This document shows positions 52,921 through 63,454 of a stretch of DNA of 64,000 bases, one piece after another. How positions within the stretch are numbered: the first letter of the stretch is position 1; each line of letters opens with the position of its first letter. Position numbers and translations under genes: made by a program. Under the pieces are notes generated by a model, which was not told the DNA's origin, did no database searches, and worked only from the letters and a program-made list of their open reading frames with translations. The DNA is from Prevotella sp. (lineage in GTDB: Bacteria; Bacteroidota; Bacteroidia; Bacteroidales; Bacteroidaceae): positions 25,426-89,425 of the forward strand of contig JAFTQG010000012.1 of NCBI GenBank assembly GCA_017462915.1. Direction: 5' to 3'.

Positions 52921-54114
52921 ATGCTCAACTTAGACAATTTCTATAAGGCACGCTATGTCCTGAACAGGATCATACGCAAGACGGAACTCGTGAAAGCCCC
53001 GAAGATAAATCCCGACTGTGAGGTTTATCTCAAGCTCGAGAATCTTCAGGAGACAGGTTCGTTCAAAATCCGCGGAGCTTACTACCGCATCTCGCAGCTC
53101 ACCGAAGAGGAAAAGGCCCGTGGCGTGATAGCCTGCTCGGCAGGAAACCATGCACAGGGCGTGGCGCTGGGAGCTGCCGCCCACGGCATCAAGTCGCTCA
53201 TCTGCCTGCCAGAGGGCGCGCCTATGAGCAAGGTCGAGGCGACGAAGAGCTACGGCGCTGAGGTATGCCTCGTGCCGGGTGTGTACGACGACGCTTACAA
53301 GAAGGCATTGCAACTGAAGGAGGAGAAGGGCTACACGTTCATCCATCCCTTTGACGACGAGAACGTCATAGCAGGGCAGGGAACCATCGGACTTGAAGTC
53401 CTTGAACAGCTTCCGGACGTTGAGGCTATCGTGGTGCCTGTAGGCGGAGGCGGTCTCGTAAGCGGAATAGCCTTTGCCGTGAAGTCGCTCAACCCCTCGA
53501 TAAAGGTCTACGGCATACAGGCAGCCGGTGCGGCGAGCATGGTGCACAGTCTCGACGTGAAGCGCAAGGAGGCGCTGCCGTCGGTATCGACCATTGCCGA
53601 CGGTATCGCCGTGAAAGAGCCGGGCGACCTGACCTATGAGATTTGCAGCAAGTATGTAGACGAGATCGTCACCGTGACCGAGGACGAGATATGCGGTGCC
53701 ATCCTCCATCTCCTTGAAAAGGAGAAGGTTGTGGCAGAGGGTGCCGGCGCGACAAGCGTCGCTGCAGTGATGTACAACAAGATTCCTGTCAAGGGAAAGA
53801 AGACGGTGTGCATCGTCAGCGGAGGCAATATAGACGTGACAATACTCAACCGCGTCATCAAACGTGGCCTTTCCAAGAGCGGACGCTACTGCGCCATCAA
53901 TATAGAGCTTGACGACCAGCCGGGCAAACTCGTGGAGGTGGCTTCCGTCATAGCACGCTGCGGCGGCAATATCACGAGTGTGCACCACGAGCGACATGGC
54001 GACAGCGAGAAGATAAACGCCTGCATACTGCGCATTGTCTGCGAGACAAGAAACGAAGAGCATGTAGCGGAAATAATAAATGCAATACGCGAAAGCGGAT
54101 TCAAGATGGTGTAG
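52921..54114 (+). CDS. ilvA: Threonine ammonia-lyase with ACT domain
   Basis: A 397-residue PLP enzyme that deaminates threonine to 2-oxobutanoate, the entry to isoleucine synthesis. The PLP lysine is in TGSFKIRGAYYR, with the SAGNHAQGVA and VPVGGGGLVSGIA phosphate-binding loops. Residues about 325-397 form a single ACT domain (AINIELDDQPGKLVEVASVI). It is followed, after an octamer array, by ridA, whose product removes the reactive enamine that IlvA releases. Confidence 0.94.
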   Translation: MLNLDNFYKARYVLNRIIRKTELVKAPKINPDCEVYLKLENLQETGSFKIRGAYYRISQLTEEEKARGVIACSAGNHAQGVALGAAAHGIKSLICLPEGAPMSKVEATKSYGAEVCLVPGVYDDAYKKALQLKEEKGYTFIHPFDDENVIAGQGTIGLEVLEQLPDVEAIVVPVGGGGLVSGIAFAVKSLNPSIKVYGIQAAGAASMVHSLDVKRKEALPSVSTIADGIAVKEPGDLTYEICSKYVDEIVTVTEDEICGAILHLLEKEKVVAEGAGATSVAAVMYNKIPVKGKKTVCIVSGGNIDVTILNRVIKRGLSKSGRYCAINIELDDQPGKLVEVASVIARCGGNITSVHHERHGDSEKINACILRIVCETRNEEHVAEIINAIRESGFKMV

Positions 54115-54115
54115 C

Positions 54116-54275
54116 GGATAGGCGGTTTTGCCGTTTAGTGGTTTAGTCGTTTATCTATATCGGCTATTTCCTCTATAACGGCTATAACGGCTATGTCGGC
54201 TATTCCTCCCAAACAACCAAACCACCAAACCACCAAACCACCAAATAACCAAACCACAAAACCACCAAACCACCA
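54116..54275. repeat. Inverted octamer array between ilvA and ridA
   Basis: Left GGCGGTTT/AGTGGTTT/AGTCGTTT units (54121-54152), a centre with TCGGCTATTTCCTC and CGGCTATAACGGCTATG (54158-54203) shared with the 34.9 kb array, then CCAAACAA/CCAAACCA octamers (54207-54275) ending 5 bp before the ridA ATG. Confidence 0.85.
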
Positions 54276-54280
54276 ACATT

Positions 54281-54655
54281 ATGAAAGCATTACACACAGA
54301 CAAGGCTCCTGCGGCCATCGGACCGTACAGCCAGGCAATAGAAGTGAACGGAATGGTATTCGCATCGGGTCAGATACCGCTCGACCCAGCTACAGGAAAC
54401 ATCGTGGAAGGCGGCATCAAGGAACAGACGCAGCAGGCCCTTACAAATGCAAAGGCCATCATGGAGGCTGCCGGACTGACACTCGCCAACGTCGTTAAGA
54501 CAACGGTCTTCATGGCAGACATGAACGACTTTGCCGCCATGAATGAGGTCTATGCCACATTCTTCAGCGAGCCTTATCCAGCCCGCTCTGCCGTAGCCGT
54601 CAAGGCATTGCCTAAGGGCGTGCTCGTGGAAGTGGAGTGCATTGCCGCACGGTAA
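54281..54655 (+). CDS. ridA: RidA-family enamine/imine deaminase
   Basis: A 124-residue protein of the YjgF/YER057c/UK114 fold. The family landmark KAPAAIGPYSQAI is at the N-terminus, the active-site Arg is in PARSAVAVKALP, and the end is LVEVECIAA. It hydrolyses 2-aminoacrylate and 2-aminocrotonate made by PLP enzymes. Its place after ilvA fits that job. Confidence 0.95.
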   Translation: MKALHTDKAPAAIGPYSQAIEVNGMVFASGQIPLDPATGNIVEGGIKEQTQQALTNAKAIMEAAGLTLANVVKTTVFMADMNDFAAMNEVYATFFSEPYPARSAVAVKALPKGVLVEVECIAAR

Positions 54656-54786
54656 GGCGTTTGCATCAGCTTCACAACAAGTCACCTTGGATGCATATAT
54701 AATATAATTATGTGTATGGATATATGATTTATGTGTATTATATGATTCAAATGACAACAGTAGGTGACATTTCTGAAAGACATATT

Positions 54787-54832
54787 CCAGTGAGATGTTG
54801 ACATCGTTCAACGTCTCACTGGAGTGTTTTTT
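54787..54832 (+). terminator. Intrinsic terminator after ridA
   Basis: CCAGTGAGATGTTGA (54787-54801) pairs with TCAACGTCTCACTGG (54808-54822), then a TTTTTT run. It lies about 130 bp after ridA; the sequence between shows no gene. Confidence 0.85.
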
Positions 54833-54932
54833 ATGGTGAGATGATAAGGAAGAGGAGAATGCTGGAAAATAAATTTTATGCAAAATTATATAAAAAGAAC
54901 ATGATTTATTTTCGTTTTATAGAAAAAATAGC

Positions 54933-55101
54933 TAAATTTGCAACGATTTACAACAAGTGACAAGGATTTTATAATGATTCATTAAGAAACAAGCATGACA
55001 TGTTGTGGCCTTTTACACCAAACGGCCTATCCATGTCGGACGTTTACGCTGACAGGCAGGGGATATATTACAACTAAAAATATTATTATCATTTTAAGCT
55101 T
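54933..55101 (+). promoter_or_regulatory. -7 box and long leader of the secreted Ig-like protein
   Basis: TAAATTTG (54933-54940) followed by C is a good -7 box; TTTC (54910-54913) is a near match to the -33 at 19 nt. The leader of about 155 nt contains GGCC-TTTTACACCAAAC-GGCC (about 55018-55036) and CATGTCGG/GCTGACAGG pairings, so it may be structured. Confidence 0.5.
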
Positions 55102-56955
55102 ATGAGGAATTTATACTCACTTTTCTTTACAGCATTGCTGTCATGCATATCGATAGCTGCCAATGCCATAAACATTACCGTAAACGTTGACGACCCGTCG
55201 CGTGTAAGCGTAACTACCAGCTACAGTTCGACACCTCTTGAACTTGTTGCAGGCGATAATGCTGTGTCGGTGGACGAATATACTCAGATTTACGTCCGGG
55301 CTAAAGAAAACGTATTCATCAATGAGGTCGTAAGGAGTAAGGATGGCGAAGACGACAAGAAGCAAGACCAATACTCCATGACCGAGGTCTATTTCTATGT
55401 ATATTCAACTGACGAAGGTGCCAAGTACACTGTTTCGTCTGCCAATGCCGATGACTTGCGCGACGGCTCATGCACGATATGGGTTGACGATCCGACAAAC
55501 GTCAGAGTGCAGCGTTCTGGCACATATACTGATGTGGATATTGTGGCAGGAGAAACCACAGTGAAGTACATCAAGGACAAGGAGTTGCCTCTTATGATAG
55601 GTGCAAAGAACTACGGGACAGAGCTCTATCAGGTAAAGGTCAATGACGAAGTCGTTTCCCCGCAGGGAAACATGTGGTACGTGACTCCTGCCGACGGTGC
55701 TAAAGTGGAGATATTCGCGAATTTCCCTGACGAGGATGTGGCCGTTGAGTTCAAGTATGCAAGTGAAGAAGCTAAGGGCTTTATCACTGGCGTGACGGTA
55801 AACGGTGAGACTGTGGAGAATTATAATGACGCAGACTTCAAGGTGAAAGTAGGCAGCCAGATTTCCATTTCCGGCAATATTACCGACTACAAGCTCAACT
55901 CTTTCAAGGTTAACGGCAATGAACCATATTTCTACAGTCCATACAGCTTTACTGTAAAAGAGGCGACAATCATCGAAGTCGACGCACATAAATACGGGAC
56001 TGTGAAGGCCACGCTGGATATAGACAATCCTGATAATGTGGTCGTTTATAAAGGTTATTCTTATGAGAATAATATAATTACGCTCAATCCGGGCGAGAAC
56101 GAGATTGAACTGAGCGAGACGAACGCACTGATACAGATAAAGGCTGTGTCAGGAAGCTATATCACATCGGTGACAGCTGACGAAATGAGTATCTCGGCTG
56201 ACTACGAGAGCAAATATAATGTAAATGTAACTGAAGGCATGAAGATTGTCGTGAAGTCTGGAACCATCGACCGCAACAAGACGGCTGTGATATATATAGA
56301 TGACCTGTCGAAAGCTCCTTACGGCAACAGTCTCAACCGTGCCGACAACTCGAACATAGACCTTGTCAATGGATATAATGAAATAAAATTCTATGACGGC
56401 GACAATCCGTTCAGACTGTCGTTCTACGGTGTGGAATCAGCAACTGCCTACAAGAACAACGAGACATTCAGTGGCGTGTATGGCGGTGCAAGCTACGAAC
56501 TGAGTCTGACAGACGGCGATGTCATCAAGATATTCCTTGCTTCCAATCCTGAGATGCTTGAGGCAGAACTTACAGCCGGAGACGGTGTCGATGCAAGCAA
56601 GGTGGCTGTGACTATGGATCGCATCGTCACTGTGACAGACTGGGCAGGCAAGCACAATACTCTGCCAGGAACAGAGATAAGCATAAAGCCGGCAGAGGAT
56701 TATGACATCTGCGTAGCTGTTGACGGAGAAAACGTTACTGCTGATGCTGACGGCGCCTTTACTGTCATTGTAAGCAAGAACACGACAATCGCAGTAAGCC
56801 TTCCAGTAGAAACAGGCATAAATGCTGTTGACGCGGAGAAGCTTGACAATGCCGGTGTCTATAACATGCAGGGCGTACGTGTAGGCAATGCAGACATGAA
56901 GCAGCTGCCGGCCGGTGTATACATCATCAACGGCAAGAAGGTAGTGAAGCGCTAA
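55102..56955 (+). CDS. Secreted repeat protein with Ig-like domains
   Basis: A 617-residue exported protein (signal peptide residues 1-22, ending ANA). The mature region has several beta-rich repeats of 75-95 residues, each opening with a V-x-V/I-D-D/N-P-x-x-V line (ITVNVDDPSRVSV, CTIWVDDPTNVRV, ATLDIDNPDNVVV, AVIYIDDLSKAPY) and an LxxGxNxIxxxE strand. The final 45 residues (GINAVDAEKLDNAGVYNMQG to INGKKVVKR) form a type IX-like C-terminal sorting tail. It is likely surface-exposed; function unknown. It begins a row of three such proteins. Confidence 0.7.
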   Translation: MRNLYSLFFTALLSCISIAANAINITVNVDDPSRVSVTTSYSSTPLELVAGDNAVSVDEYTQIYVRAKENVFINEVVRSKDGEDDKKQDQYSMTEVYFYVYSTDEGAKYTVSSANADDLRDGSCTIWVDDPTNVRVQRSGTYTDVDIVAGETTVKYIKDKELPLMIGAKNYGTELYQVKVNDEVVSPQGNMWYVTPADGAKVEIFANFPDEDVAVEFKYASEEAKGFITGVTVNGETVENYNDADFKVKVGSQISISGNITDYKLNSFKVNGNEPYFYSPYSFTVKEATIIEVDAHKYGTVKATLDIDNPDNVVVYKGYSYENNIITLNPGENEIELSETNALIQIKAVSGSYITSVTADEMSISADYESKYNVNVTEGMKIVVKSGTIDRNKTAVIYIDDLSKAPYGNSLNRADNSNIDLVNGYNEIKFYDGDNPFRLSFYGVESATAYKNNETFSGVYGGASYELSLTDGDVIKIFLASNPEMLEAELTAGDGVDASKVAVTMDRIVTVTDWAGKHNTLPGTEISIKPAEDYDICVAVDGENVTADADGAFTVIVSKNTTIAVSLPVETGINAVDAEKLDNAGVYNMQGVRVGNADMKQLPAGVYIINGKKVVKR

Positions 56956-57044
56956 AGACTGTCATGCCTGCAAGGATAACGGGCAGGCGGAAACCATAGA
57001 TATATGCACGATACGTACATATAAATAAAATATTTACAGCTATA

Positions 57045-57084
57045 CAGGCAACAGGGTATTCCATGGAGAATATCCGGTTGCCTG
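57045..57084 (+). other. 40-nt hairpin in the leader of the S8 protease
   Basis: CAGGCAAC (57045-57052) pairs with GTTGCCTG (57077-57084), extended inward by GG/CC and TATTC/GAATA around a CATG-centred loop. No T run follows, so it is not a typical terminator. Confidence 0.5.
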
Positions 57085-57147
57085 TTGGCCTGTGTAAAGG
57101 CAAAGCGATAACTCACAGAAAACAGAAAATAATATAAAGACATTAAA

Positions 57148-59466
57148 ATGAAAAGACATTTTTTATTTGCCCTACTGTTCGGGACGGCAATGGCGATGAC
57201 GGCACAGTCGTCTTTGGACCTTGTGAGCCGTGCGCAGCTGCGACAGCAACGGCTGATAATGAAACAAGAGGCTAAAGGTAATGCCAAGACTCTGAAACTG
57301 AAAGGTGTGACACAGGCATCAGGTACTAATGTGTTCGGAATGGTAAAACTCGCCGACGGATGCTCGGCAGACGAGCTTGCGGCAGAAGGCGTTAAGGTCA
57401 TGCGCAGCAGTCACGGCTTCGCCTGGGTATCGGTACCGGTAGGTGATGTGGAGCGCGTCGCATCGCTCAAGAGCGTGAAGCGTTTCCAGTTGGCACGGCC
57501 GGTAAAAGCCAAGAATGACAAGGCACGCGTTGCCACAGGCGTGGAGATGATACACGCCGGCACAGGACTGCCACAGGCTTACACAGGCAAGGGAGTGATA
57601 TGTGGCATTGTCGACAACGGCATAGACCCCAATCATATCAATTTCCGCGACGAGAACGGCAAGTCGCGTGTGGCATGGCTTGCACAGATGACGCCGAACA
57701 TGTCCACAGGAGAGGTGGTTGAAAAGTTTTATGGCAACAATCCTGCCGATATTGTAGGCGGAAAGGATATAACGACATTCACGACCGATGACCCCACAAC
57801 ATTCCACGGCAGCCATACGCTCGGAACAATGGCAGGCGGATACAGAGGGATGACCACTGTGGCGAGCGGCGACATACTGAATGGTGTTGATGTAAGCAAC
57901 GTGGCAAACCCGTATTACGGCATGGCATACAACTCGGATATAGCAGTGGGATGCGGTGATCTGTATGATGCCATCATAGCATACGGTGTTGACCATATCC
58001 TGGAATATGCCGCATATAAGGAAAAACCGTCTGTGATAAACCTCTCGCTGGGAAGCAACTCGGGAGCACACGACGGAAAAGGAATGATAAACCAGTATTT
58101 CGATGCTGTGGCAAAGCAGGACAATGCCATCATCTGTGTCTCAGCTGGCAATGAGGGCGACAAGAAGATAGCACTCCACAAGACATTCACCGCCACGGAT
58201 AACAAGGTGCAGACCTTTATCCTCGGTCAGGACATGTCGGACTACGGATATGGCTTCCTGTCGTATGGCAACATCGGCATGTACAGCAATGATGAGACCA
58301 CCTTGGATATACAGGCAGTGGTATATAGCAAGACCCGTGGAAGAATAGCACAGCGTTTCCCGTTGAGCATAGATATCAATAATCCGGGATACGGACAGTA
58401 TTGGGTAAGTTCGGCAAGTTATCAGCAAGACGATACAGACATAATAGATTCACAATTTGCCAGGTATTTCAACGGATATATCGGCATAGGATGGCTCTAT
58501 GATGAGGATAGTGGACGCTTCAATGCCATACTGGACTATTTTGCAGAAAACAACGAGGAAAACAACGCTGACGGAAACTATGTGCTCGGCTTTGTAATCA
58601 CCGGCAAGGAAGGACAGCGTGTCGACTGCTTCGGCGACGGACTGTTCTCCTCAATGACCAATTTCGGCATTGATGGCTGGGATGACGGCATGTATAACGG
58701 TACAATCAGTGACATGGCGACGGGAAACAGCATCCTTGTCGTAGGCTCTTATGATACGCGTAAGGACTGGGCGGCTCTCGATGGAGGACTGTACTATCCG
58801 GGATACGACATCAGCGAGGGCGGCATATCCAACTTCTCGTCATACGGCACACTTTTGGACGGCCGCAACCTGCCTCATGTATGTGCACCGGGAGCAATCG
58901 TCATCTCTTCCTACAACTCCTACTATGTACAGTCAGGCAATGCACCGGCTTCTTCGGTGACAGCACAGGTTGATGAGGATGGCCGCTCCAATTACTGGGG
59001 ATGGTCAATCGGCACTTCCATGGCCGCTCCTCATGTGGCAGGCTCCATCGCTCTTTGGCTTGAAGCCGACCCTACACTGACAATCAACGATGTTAAAGAC
59101 ATCGTGGCGCAGACAGCCATAAAGGACGAGGCTGTGCTCAATGCTGATCCTGTGCAGGCAGGAGCTGGCAAGTTCCGTGCATACGAAGGCCTTAAAGAGG
59201 TGATACGCCGTGGCACGACAGGCATAGGAAACATCGCTGCCGACAAGCCACGCATGTTGGTGACAGCCGTGGGTGACAGGATGTTCAGTGTCTTCATGGG
59301 CGGAGCTATGGATATTGATGCAGTGGTATATGACCTCGCCGGAAATAAACAGCTTCAGAGCAAGACACATGGCGATGAGACAGTCGTCGACATGTCGTCA
59401 CTGTCTAAAGGCATGTACATACTTACCGTGAACGGACATGCGTCGCAGAAGATAGCGATACGATAA
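57148..59466 (+). CDS. Secreted subtilisin-like (S8) protease
   Basis: A 772-residue protein with signal peptide (residues 1-20), an inhibitor-like prodomain (to about 130) and an S8 catalytic domain: Asp in GIVDNGIDPNH, His in FHGSHTLGTMAGG, the oxyanion region VINLSLGSNSGAHDG, and Ser in GTSMAAPHVAG. The C-terminal 80 residues (AVVYDLAGNKQL to HASQKIAIR) are a type IX-like sorting tail. The S8 domain carries a long insertion (about residues 350-520) before the Ser. It probably acts outside the cell. Confidence 0.9.
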   Translation: MKRHFLFALLFGTAMAMTAQSSLDLVSRAQLRQQRLIMKQEAKGNAKTLKLKGVTQASGTNVFGMVKLADGCSADELAAEGVKVMRSSHGFAWVSVPVGDVERVASLKSVKRFQLARPVKAKNDKARVATGVEMIHAGTGLPQAYTGKGVICGIVDNGIDPNHINFRDENGKSRVAWLAQMTPNMSTGEVVEKFYGNNPADIVGGKDITTFTTDDPTTFHGSHTLGTMAGGYRGMTTVASGDILNGVDVSNVANPYYGMAYNSDIAVGCGDLYDAIIAYGVDHILEYAAYKEKPSVINLSLGSNSGAHDGKGMINQYFDAVAKQDNAIICVSAGNEGDKKIALHKTFTATDNKVQTFILGQDMSDYGYGFLSYGNIGMYSNDETTLDIQAVVYSKTRGRIAQRFPLSIDINNPGYGQYWVSSASYQQDDTDIIDSQFARYFNGYIGIGWLYDEDSGRFNAILDYFAENNEENNADGNYVLGFVITGKEGQRVDCFGDGLFSSMTNFGIDGWDDGMYNGTISDMATGNSILVVGSYDTRKDWAALDGGLYYPGYDISEGGISNFSSYGTLLDGRNLPHVCAPGAIVISSYNSYYVQSGNAPASSVTAQVDEDGRSNYWGWSIGTSMAAPHVAGSIALWLEADPTLTINDVKDIVAQTAIKDEAVLNADPVQAGAGKFRAYEGLKEVIRRGTTGIGNIAADKPRMLVTAVGDRMFSVFMGGAMDIDAVVYDLAGNKQLQSKTHGDETVVDMSSLSKGMYILTVNGHASQKIAIR

Positions 59467-59490
59467 GAAAAATATAAATATTCAGGAAAT

Positions 59491-62400
59491 ATGAAAATGA
59501 TTAAAGACAAGTTCTTATGGCTCGCCATGCTGTTGGGAGCCTTTATGTGTCTTCCTCTGACGGCTGGGGCACAGACGGAAGAAGAACCTATCATGGTCAT
59601 CAAGACCCGTGTCTATGAGGCCAGCGGAGGTGCCGGTTCGATAACGCTGATGCTGGGTGCCACGGAAGACGGGTATATCGATGTCGACTGTGGCTATGGA
59701 GCTATAGAGTCTGAGATATCACAGGCTTATTTCGACTCTGATACAGGTTCTCTTAAAGGAACGTACATATCATGCAACGTCTCGCCGGAAGGCATGATCA
59801 AGATTTACGGCGATGCAAGCAAGATTGACGTATTCACTGCGCCTGAGTGTTATCTCACAGAGGTGCAGCTGGAGAAGCTTACAAATCTTGAGATACTTGA
59901 TGTAAGCAACAACGAGCTTACCCAGCTTGACCTGACACGCCAGAGCAAACTGCAGTCTATCAACGTAAGCGGCAATCCTTTCAATGTCAAGCCTTTGCTC
60001 ATCGGAGGCAACAAGCCCGACCTGATGATACTTGACATGGGCCGCATGACAGGTCTTGATGAATCCTTCAACCTGTCAGACTATCCAAGCCTTGTGGCAT
60101 TCGACGCTTGGGCCAACGCCGGACTGAAGAGGCTCGACCCTACAGGTTGTCCGAAGCTGAGCAAGATATCCATAGACAACACTCCTGTGGAGACACTCGA
60201 TGTGACACAGAACAAGGAGCTCACTATCCTCAATATCAGTGATACAAGGATACGGAACATAGACCTGAGCCAGAACACCTATCTTGTACAGCTCTATGCC
60301 GACCACATGTCGGGCTCTGTAAATGCTGATGTGAAACTGGAGAAGCTTGACGTGACCAACAACCCTAATCTTGTATACCTCTTCGCAAGCGGTAACGGAT
60401 TCACGGAACTGGACCTTACGAAGAATCCTCTTCTGCAAGATCTGTATATAAACAACAACAAGCTGACATCCATCGACTTGACAGGCAAGTCAAACCTTCT
60501 TAACCTGTCTATACGCAACAACAACTTCACCTTCGCCACGCTGCCTATGCCTGATGAAAACTGGCTGTATTACGCCTATAAGCAGAATGAGATGCCTGTG
60601 GCAAGAAGCCAGAAAGTGGGGACAGTGATAGACCTCAGCGACAAGGTGCTGCGTGAGGGGACAACTACAACAGCTGTGCTCTACAAGACCAACGATCGTA
60701 ATCCCAGCGAGCTGACGGCTCTCGGCAGCGACTACTACACATATGCCGACGGCAAGGTGACACTGCTCAAGGCTGTATCGGACAGTGTCTATGTGGCCTT
60801 CTCCAACGACGCGTTCCCGGAGAGCGCCGCAGGTCCTCTCTGTACAAACAAGTTCATGGTGAAGAGCGAGGCAGACTACGGACAGGACGATAAGGTCATC
60901 ACATTCTATGCTCCTGCCGCCTCGGCTGAAGGCGCGGCAGTGAAGTTCGGACTTGGCATAAGCGGTGCTACCGAACAGAACCCTAAGAAATTCTATGTAG
61001 ATTTCGGAAGTGGCAAGCAGGAGTTTGCAGCGACCTCCGAGTATGCTCCAGCCCTGCCGAACGCCAACGGCACGACTTACGGCAACGTCAGCGTATATGT
61101 TCCCGAAGGTGAACTCGTGACGGCTTTCGACATGGAGGACGTTACGCTCAACTCCATCGATGTCACTGCCGCACGCTCCCTGCGTACACTGCGCCTTGTG
61201 AACGCCGGCATTTACGGCAGCGGCAATATAGACCTCAGCTGGAACAGTATACTTGAATCACTCGTGCTCACAGGCAACCACTTCGCCTCGCTGAACATAC
61301 GCGGCGTGAACGACGCATACCAGAAGAACATGCTCCACGACATTGACCTGAGCAACAACGAGATGACGTCAGTCACTCTCAACGACATGCGCACCATCCA
61401 CAACCTCAACCTCAGCAATAACAAGCTGACTGAGCTGTCCCTGAAGGATGCCGACTACATGCAGACGCTGGATGTCTCCAATAACATGCTGGAGGCGATA
61501 GATATAAACTACTGTACGCTGATGACCCGTCTCAATGTGGCAAACAACAGGATTTCGTCCATCGTATTGCCTGCAGAGACAAGCATGAAGGAGCTCCACT
61601 GTGAGTATAATGCCCTTGACTTCAACACATTGCCTGTAATAGCAGGACTGGAGACCTACACCTTTGCTCCACAGAACGACATAACGATTGCCAGAATCGG
61701 TCCGGGATGCGACCTGTCGGCACACAACCTCGACGGGGCAACGGAATACATATGGAAGAAGGCCGACGGCACACCTATGGTGAAAGGCGTTGACTATACA
61801 GAGGAAAACGGTGTGGCACACTTCAAGGCTCCAGTCATAGGCACAGATGTGTATTGCGAGATGATAAACCCGAAGTTTGCGGGACTGACACTGAAGACCA
61901 CACTGATAACGGCAGCCGCTATGCCTACAAACGTGATAACATCGTTTGTCACCACAGCAGACCAAAGCGGTACACTCATCCTGCGTGCCGATACGGAGAA
62001 TACACCTATCTATATTGACTGGAACGGGACAGAGGCCGACTTGACGGAATACCAGGTAGGCACAAGCCCGCAGACATTCGCCGTGACATCCCGCAAGGGT
62101 GCGACAGTAAGGGTCTACACATATTCAGACACAAACAATCTCACGGTGTTCAGCATCGGCGGGCTGTCACTGTCGTCGATAGACGCATCACGACTTGGTA
62201 ACCTTGCGCTCTTCGGAGTGCAGGATGCAGGCCTTACAGAGAGCCAGATGATATTGCCAAACTCCGAGAACCTCAGGGAAATGCGCCTGAAAGGCAACAA
62301 CATCAGCAATATCGACCTGACACAGTATGCCTCACTCTACGACCTCGAACTGAGCAACAACAAGCTGACCTCGTTTGACGCATCACGCTATCCGAATCTG

Positions 62401-63174
62401 GAACTGCTGTCGATATCAAACAACCAGCTCACATCCTTCACCGCAGACAACGCCAGGCTATGGCATCTCGACCTTGCATACAACCAGCTGAGCGAGATAG
62501 ACCTCACAAAGCTGCCTGCGATGAACCAGATATCGCTCGTGGGCAACCAGCTCAGCAACATCGACGTATCGGGAATGAAAAGCCTCAACGTGCTCTATCT
62601 CGACCAGAACAGGTTCCGTCCGAGCACACTGCCTCTGAACAAGTATACACTGTATACCTGCGCCAACCAGGCTCCGATAGACATCTCGATAGCCGACGGA
62701 AAGGTAGACCTCGCGACAGAGGCCGTCATCAACGGCAAGGAGACCGTCTACAGATGGTTTGTAGACAAACCGACATTTGACACAGAAGGCAATCTCGTAG
62801 GCGAGGAACTCATTGCCGACGACGAATACTTCCTCGACAACGGCGTGACGACATTCGCGACATCCATAGACAACGTGATGTGTGTGCTCACAAACGAAGA
62901 GTTCCCGAACACATACTTCTACACCACTTTCATTGATGTCAAGACCGGCATAACCGATGCCACAGCCGACGGCAACGGGATATCCATAGACATCGACGGC
63001 AACAATGTCACCGTGAAAGCTGTAGGAGACATAACTGTAAGACTTGCAACTCTTGACGGAAAACTCGTACGCTCCGCCCGGACCGTGAACGGCACATGTA
63101 CCCTCAACGGCCTTCCGCGCGGCGCATATATCCTCATGGCGGGCAATGCAGCATACAAGTTCGCTGTAAGATAA
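59491..63174 (+). CDS. Secreted leucine-rich-repeat protein with sorting tail
   Basis: A 1227-residue exported protein (signal peptide residues 1-27). It has three LRR blocks of the L-x-x-L-D-V-S-x-N-x-L type (about residues 130-360, 560-720 and 940-1060), each preceded by a beta domain with an ITFYAPAAS/TSFVTTAD-type strand. The last 65 residues (GNNVTVKAVGDITVRLATLD to AAYKFAVR) are the type IX-like tail. It is 24 bp after the S8 protease and likely in the same operon. Such LRR proteins often bind host or dietary proteins; the ligand is unknown. Confidence 0.8.
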   Translation: MKMIKDKFLWLAMLLGAFMCLPLTAGAQTEEEPIMVIKTRVYEASGGAGSITLMLGATEDGYIDVDCGYGAIESEISQAYFDSDTGSLKGTYISCNVSPEGMIKIYGDASKIDVFTAPECYLTEVQLEKLTNLEILDVSNNELTQLDLTRQSKLQSINVSGNPFNVKPLLIGGNKPDLMILDMGRMTGLDESFNLSDYPSLVAFDAWANAGLKRLDPTGCPKLSKISIDNTPVETLDVTQNKELTILNISDTRIRNIDLSQNTYLVQLYADHMSGSVNADVKLEKLDVTNNPNLVYLFASGNGFTELDLTKNPLLQDLYINNNKLTSIDLTGKSNLLNLSIRNNNFTFATLPMPDENWLYYAYKQNEMPVARSQKVGTVIDLSDKVLREGTTTTAVLYKTNDRNPSELTALGSDYYTYADGKVTLLKAVSDSVYVAFSNDAFPESAAGPLCTNKFMVKSEADYGQDDKVITFYAPAASAEGAAVKFGLGISGATEQNPKKFYVDFGSGKQEFAATSEYAPALPNANGTTYGNVSVYVPEGELVTAFDMEDVTLNSIDVTAARSLRTLRLVNAGIYGSGNIDLSWNSILESLVLTGNHFASLNIRGVNDAYQKNMLHDIDLSNNEMTSVTLNDMRTIHNLNLSNNKLTELSLKDADYMQTLDVSNNMLEAIDINYCTLMTRLNVANNRISSIVLPAETSMKELHCEYNALDFNTLPVIAGLETYTFAPQNDITIARIGPGCDLSAHNLDGATEYIWKKADGTPMVKGVDYTEENGVAHFKAPVIGTDVYCEMINPKFAGLTLKTTLITAAAMPTNVITSFVTTADQSGTLILRADTENTPIYIDWNGTEADLTEYQVGTSPQTFAVTSRKGATVRVYTYSDTNNLTVFSIGGLSLSSIDASRLGNLALFGVQDAGLTESQMILPNSENLREMRLKGNNISNIDLTQYASLYDLELSNNKLTSFDASRYPNLELLSISNNQLTSFTADNARLWHLDLAYNQLSEIDLTKLPAMNQISLVGNQLSNIDVSGMKSLNVLYLDQNRFRPSTLPLNKYTLYTCANQAPIDISIADGKVDLATEAVINGKETVYRWFVDKPTFDTEGNLVGEELIADDEYFLDNGVTTFATSIDNVMCVLTNEEFPNTYFYTTFIDVKTGITDATADGNGISIDIDGNNVTVKAVGDITVRLATLDGKLVRSARTVNGTCTLNGLPRGAYILMAGNAAYKFAVR

Positions 63175-63256
63175 CATACACGCCCCAATACATGTAGGAC
63201 AGTCTTGAAATCTCCTGACAGGACGCCCTGTCAGGGATAGACACAGGACTGACAAC

Positions 63257-63298
63257 AAAGGGAGACATGGCAAAACGAAAACCGCCATGTCTCCCTTT
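63257..63298 (+). terminator. 15-bp perfect hairpin after the LRR gene
   Basis: AAAGGGAGACATGGC (63257-63271) and GCCATGTCTCCCTTT (63284-63298) pair perfectly around a 12-nt loop and end in TTT. A smaller hairpin, CCTGACAGG/CCTGTCAGG, precedes it at 63214-63235. Probably terminates the three-gene operon. Confidence 0.8.
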
Positions 63299-63454
63299 CA
63301 TGTCTTGGCAAAAGAAAACCCGCACGTCTCCTACCATGCAGACAGTCGCATGAAAACGAACGGGACAGGAAAATTCCGGAAACGGGAAAATATGCAGACC
63401 TCTTAATGTCTTGATAATTAAGAGATTGACAGTGCGCAGGGCGTGGAATGAACG

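Noticed and set aside
52930-54063. 377-codon minus-strand frame
   Set aside because: It is antisense to ilvA with no recognisable product.
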